Source: Heterocephalus glaber (lineage: Eukaryota; Chordata; Mammalia; Rodentia; Bathyergidae). Taken from it: DNA of 64,000 bases. Shown here in pieces: positions 63,858 to 64,000 of this stretch. How positions within the stretch are numbered: the first letter of the stretch is position 1; each line of letters starts with the position of its first letter. The stretch covers positions 15,058,228 to 15,122,227 of the forward strand of contig NW_004624781.1 of the NCBI RefSeq assembly GCF_000247695.1, given 5' to 3'. The position numbers were made by a program, and so were the translations under genes. Under the pieces are notes generated by a model. The model had not been told where the DNA came from and made no database searches. It saw only the letters and a program-made list of their open reading frames with translations.

Positions 63858-64000
63858 AGCCAAGTGTGATGGTGCACACCTGTAGTCCAAGCCTCTGGGA
63901 GGCTGAGGAAGTAGAATCTCAAGTTCAAGTCCAGCCTTTGCAACTTAGTGGCTTAGTGAGACCCAGTCTTAACAAAAAAAAAGGACTGGGATATAGCTCA
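63858..64000 (+). mobile_element. ID+B1 composite SINE, cut by window edge
   Basis: Plus strand: B1 'gccaagtgtgatggtgcaca', an A-rich linker, then the start of an ID ('ggactgggatatagctca'). Confidence 0.85.

Noticed and set aside
1..64000. CRISPR arrays, operons, phage or bacterial systems
   Set aside because: None of the tandem repeats has spacer structure, and gene organisation, introns and repeats are clearly mammalian.

Overview
The window is vertebrate nuclear DNA from a rodent. It is AT-rich, has canonical GT-AG introns, and is filled with interspersed repeats: tRNA-derived ID-type SINEs, 7SL-derived B1 elements, ID+B1 composites, MIR, L1, ERVL-MaLR and other LTRs, and hAT fossils. The abundance of an ID-like SINE of the form 'ggtaccggggat..gaac' (on the minus strand) together with B1 points to a non-murid rodent. 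A castorimorph (beaver, pocket gopher or kangaroo rat) is my guess, but the sequence does not prove it.

One protein-coding gene is present, on the + strand: ZNF280D (a suppressor-of-hairy-wing-like C2H2 zinc-finger protein, also called SUHW4). A CpG island at about 5.33-6.38 kb carries the promoter and a probable non-coding first exon with its donor after 5931. The start codon lies in a 48-bp exon at 25480-25527. Ten more coding exons follow at 31220, 36590, 36756, 44676, 47865, 48183, 54153, 57536, 58329 and 59382. Joined, these give exactly 470 in-frame codons with no stop. They encode an acidic N-terminus, a Ser/Pro-rich linker, an atypical C2HC finger and five C2H2 fingers. The gene continues beyond the right edge, so about half of the protein is missing here.

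Layout: 1-5300 is intergenic and made of L1 and LTR remnants, with a 357-bp hAT element inside one LTR. 5.3-6.4 kb is the CpG island. 5.9-25.5 kb is intron 1. It holds an RPL31 retropseudogene, a complete MaLR provirus-like element, LTR fragments, a 5'-truncated L1 with a 901-bp assembly gap inside it, and an unexplained 108-codon ORF. 25.5-44.7 kb holds introns with a cluster of related MaLR elements, including a second full-length one. 44.7-59.5 kb is the exon-dense, repeat-poorer part. 59.5-64 kb is the start of the next intron and holds an RPL21 retropseudogene split by an L1.

I see no bacterial, phage or CRISPR-like features, no functional RNA gene, and no sign of an undescribed multi-gene system. 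The interesting material is the transposon archaeology: nested insertions with readable target-site duplications, a hAT family with short non-autonomous copies, U2 snRNA 5'-end retrofragments, and an L1 with a duplicated 3' end. The divergence of the ZNF280D N-terminus also deserves a look.
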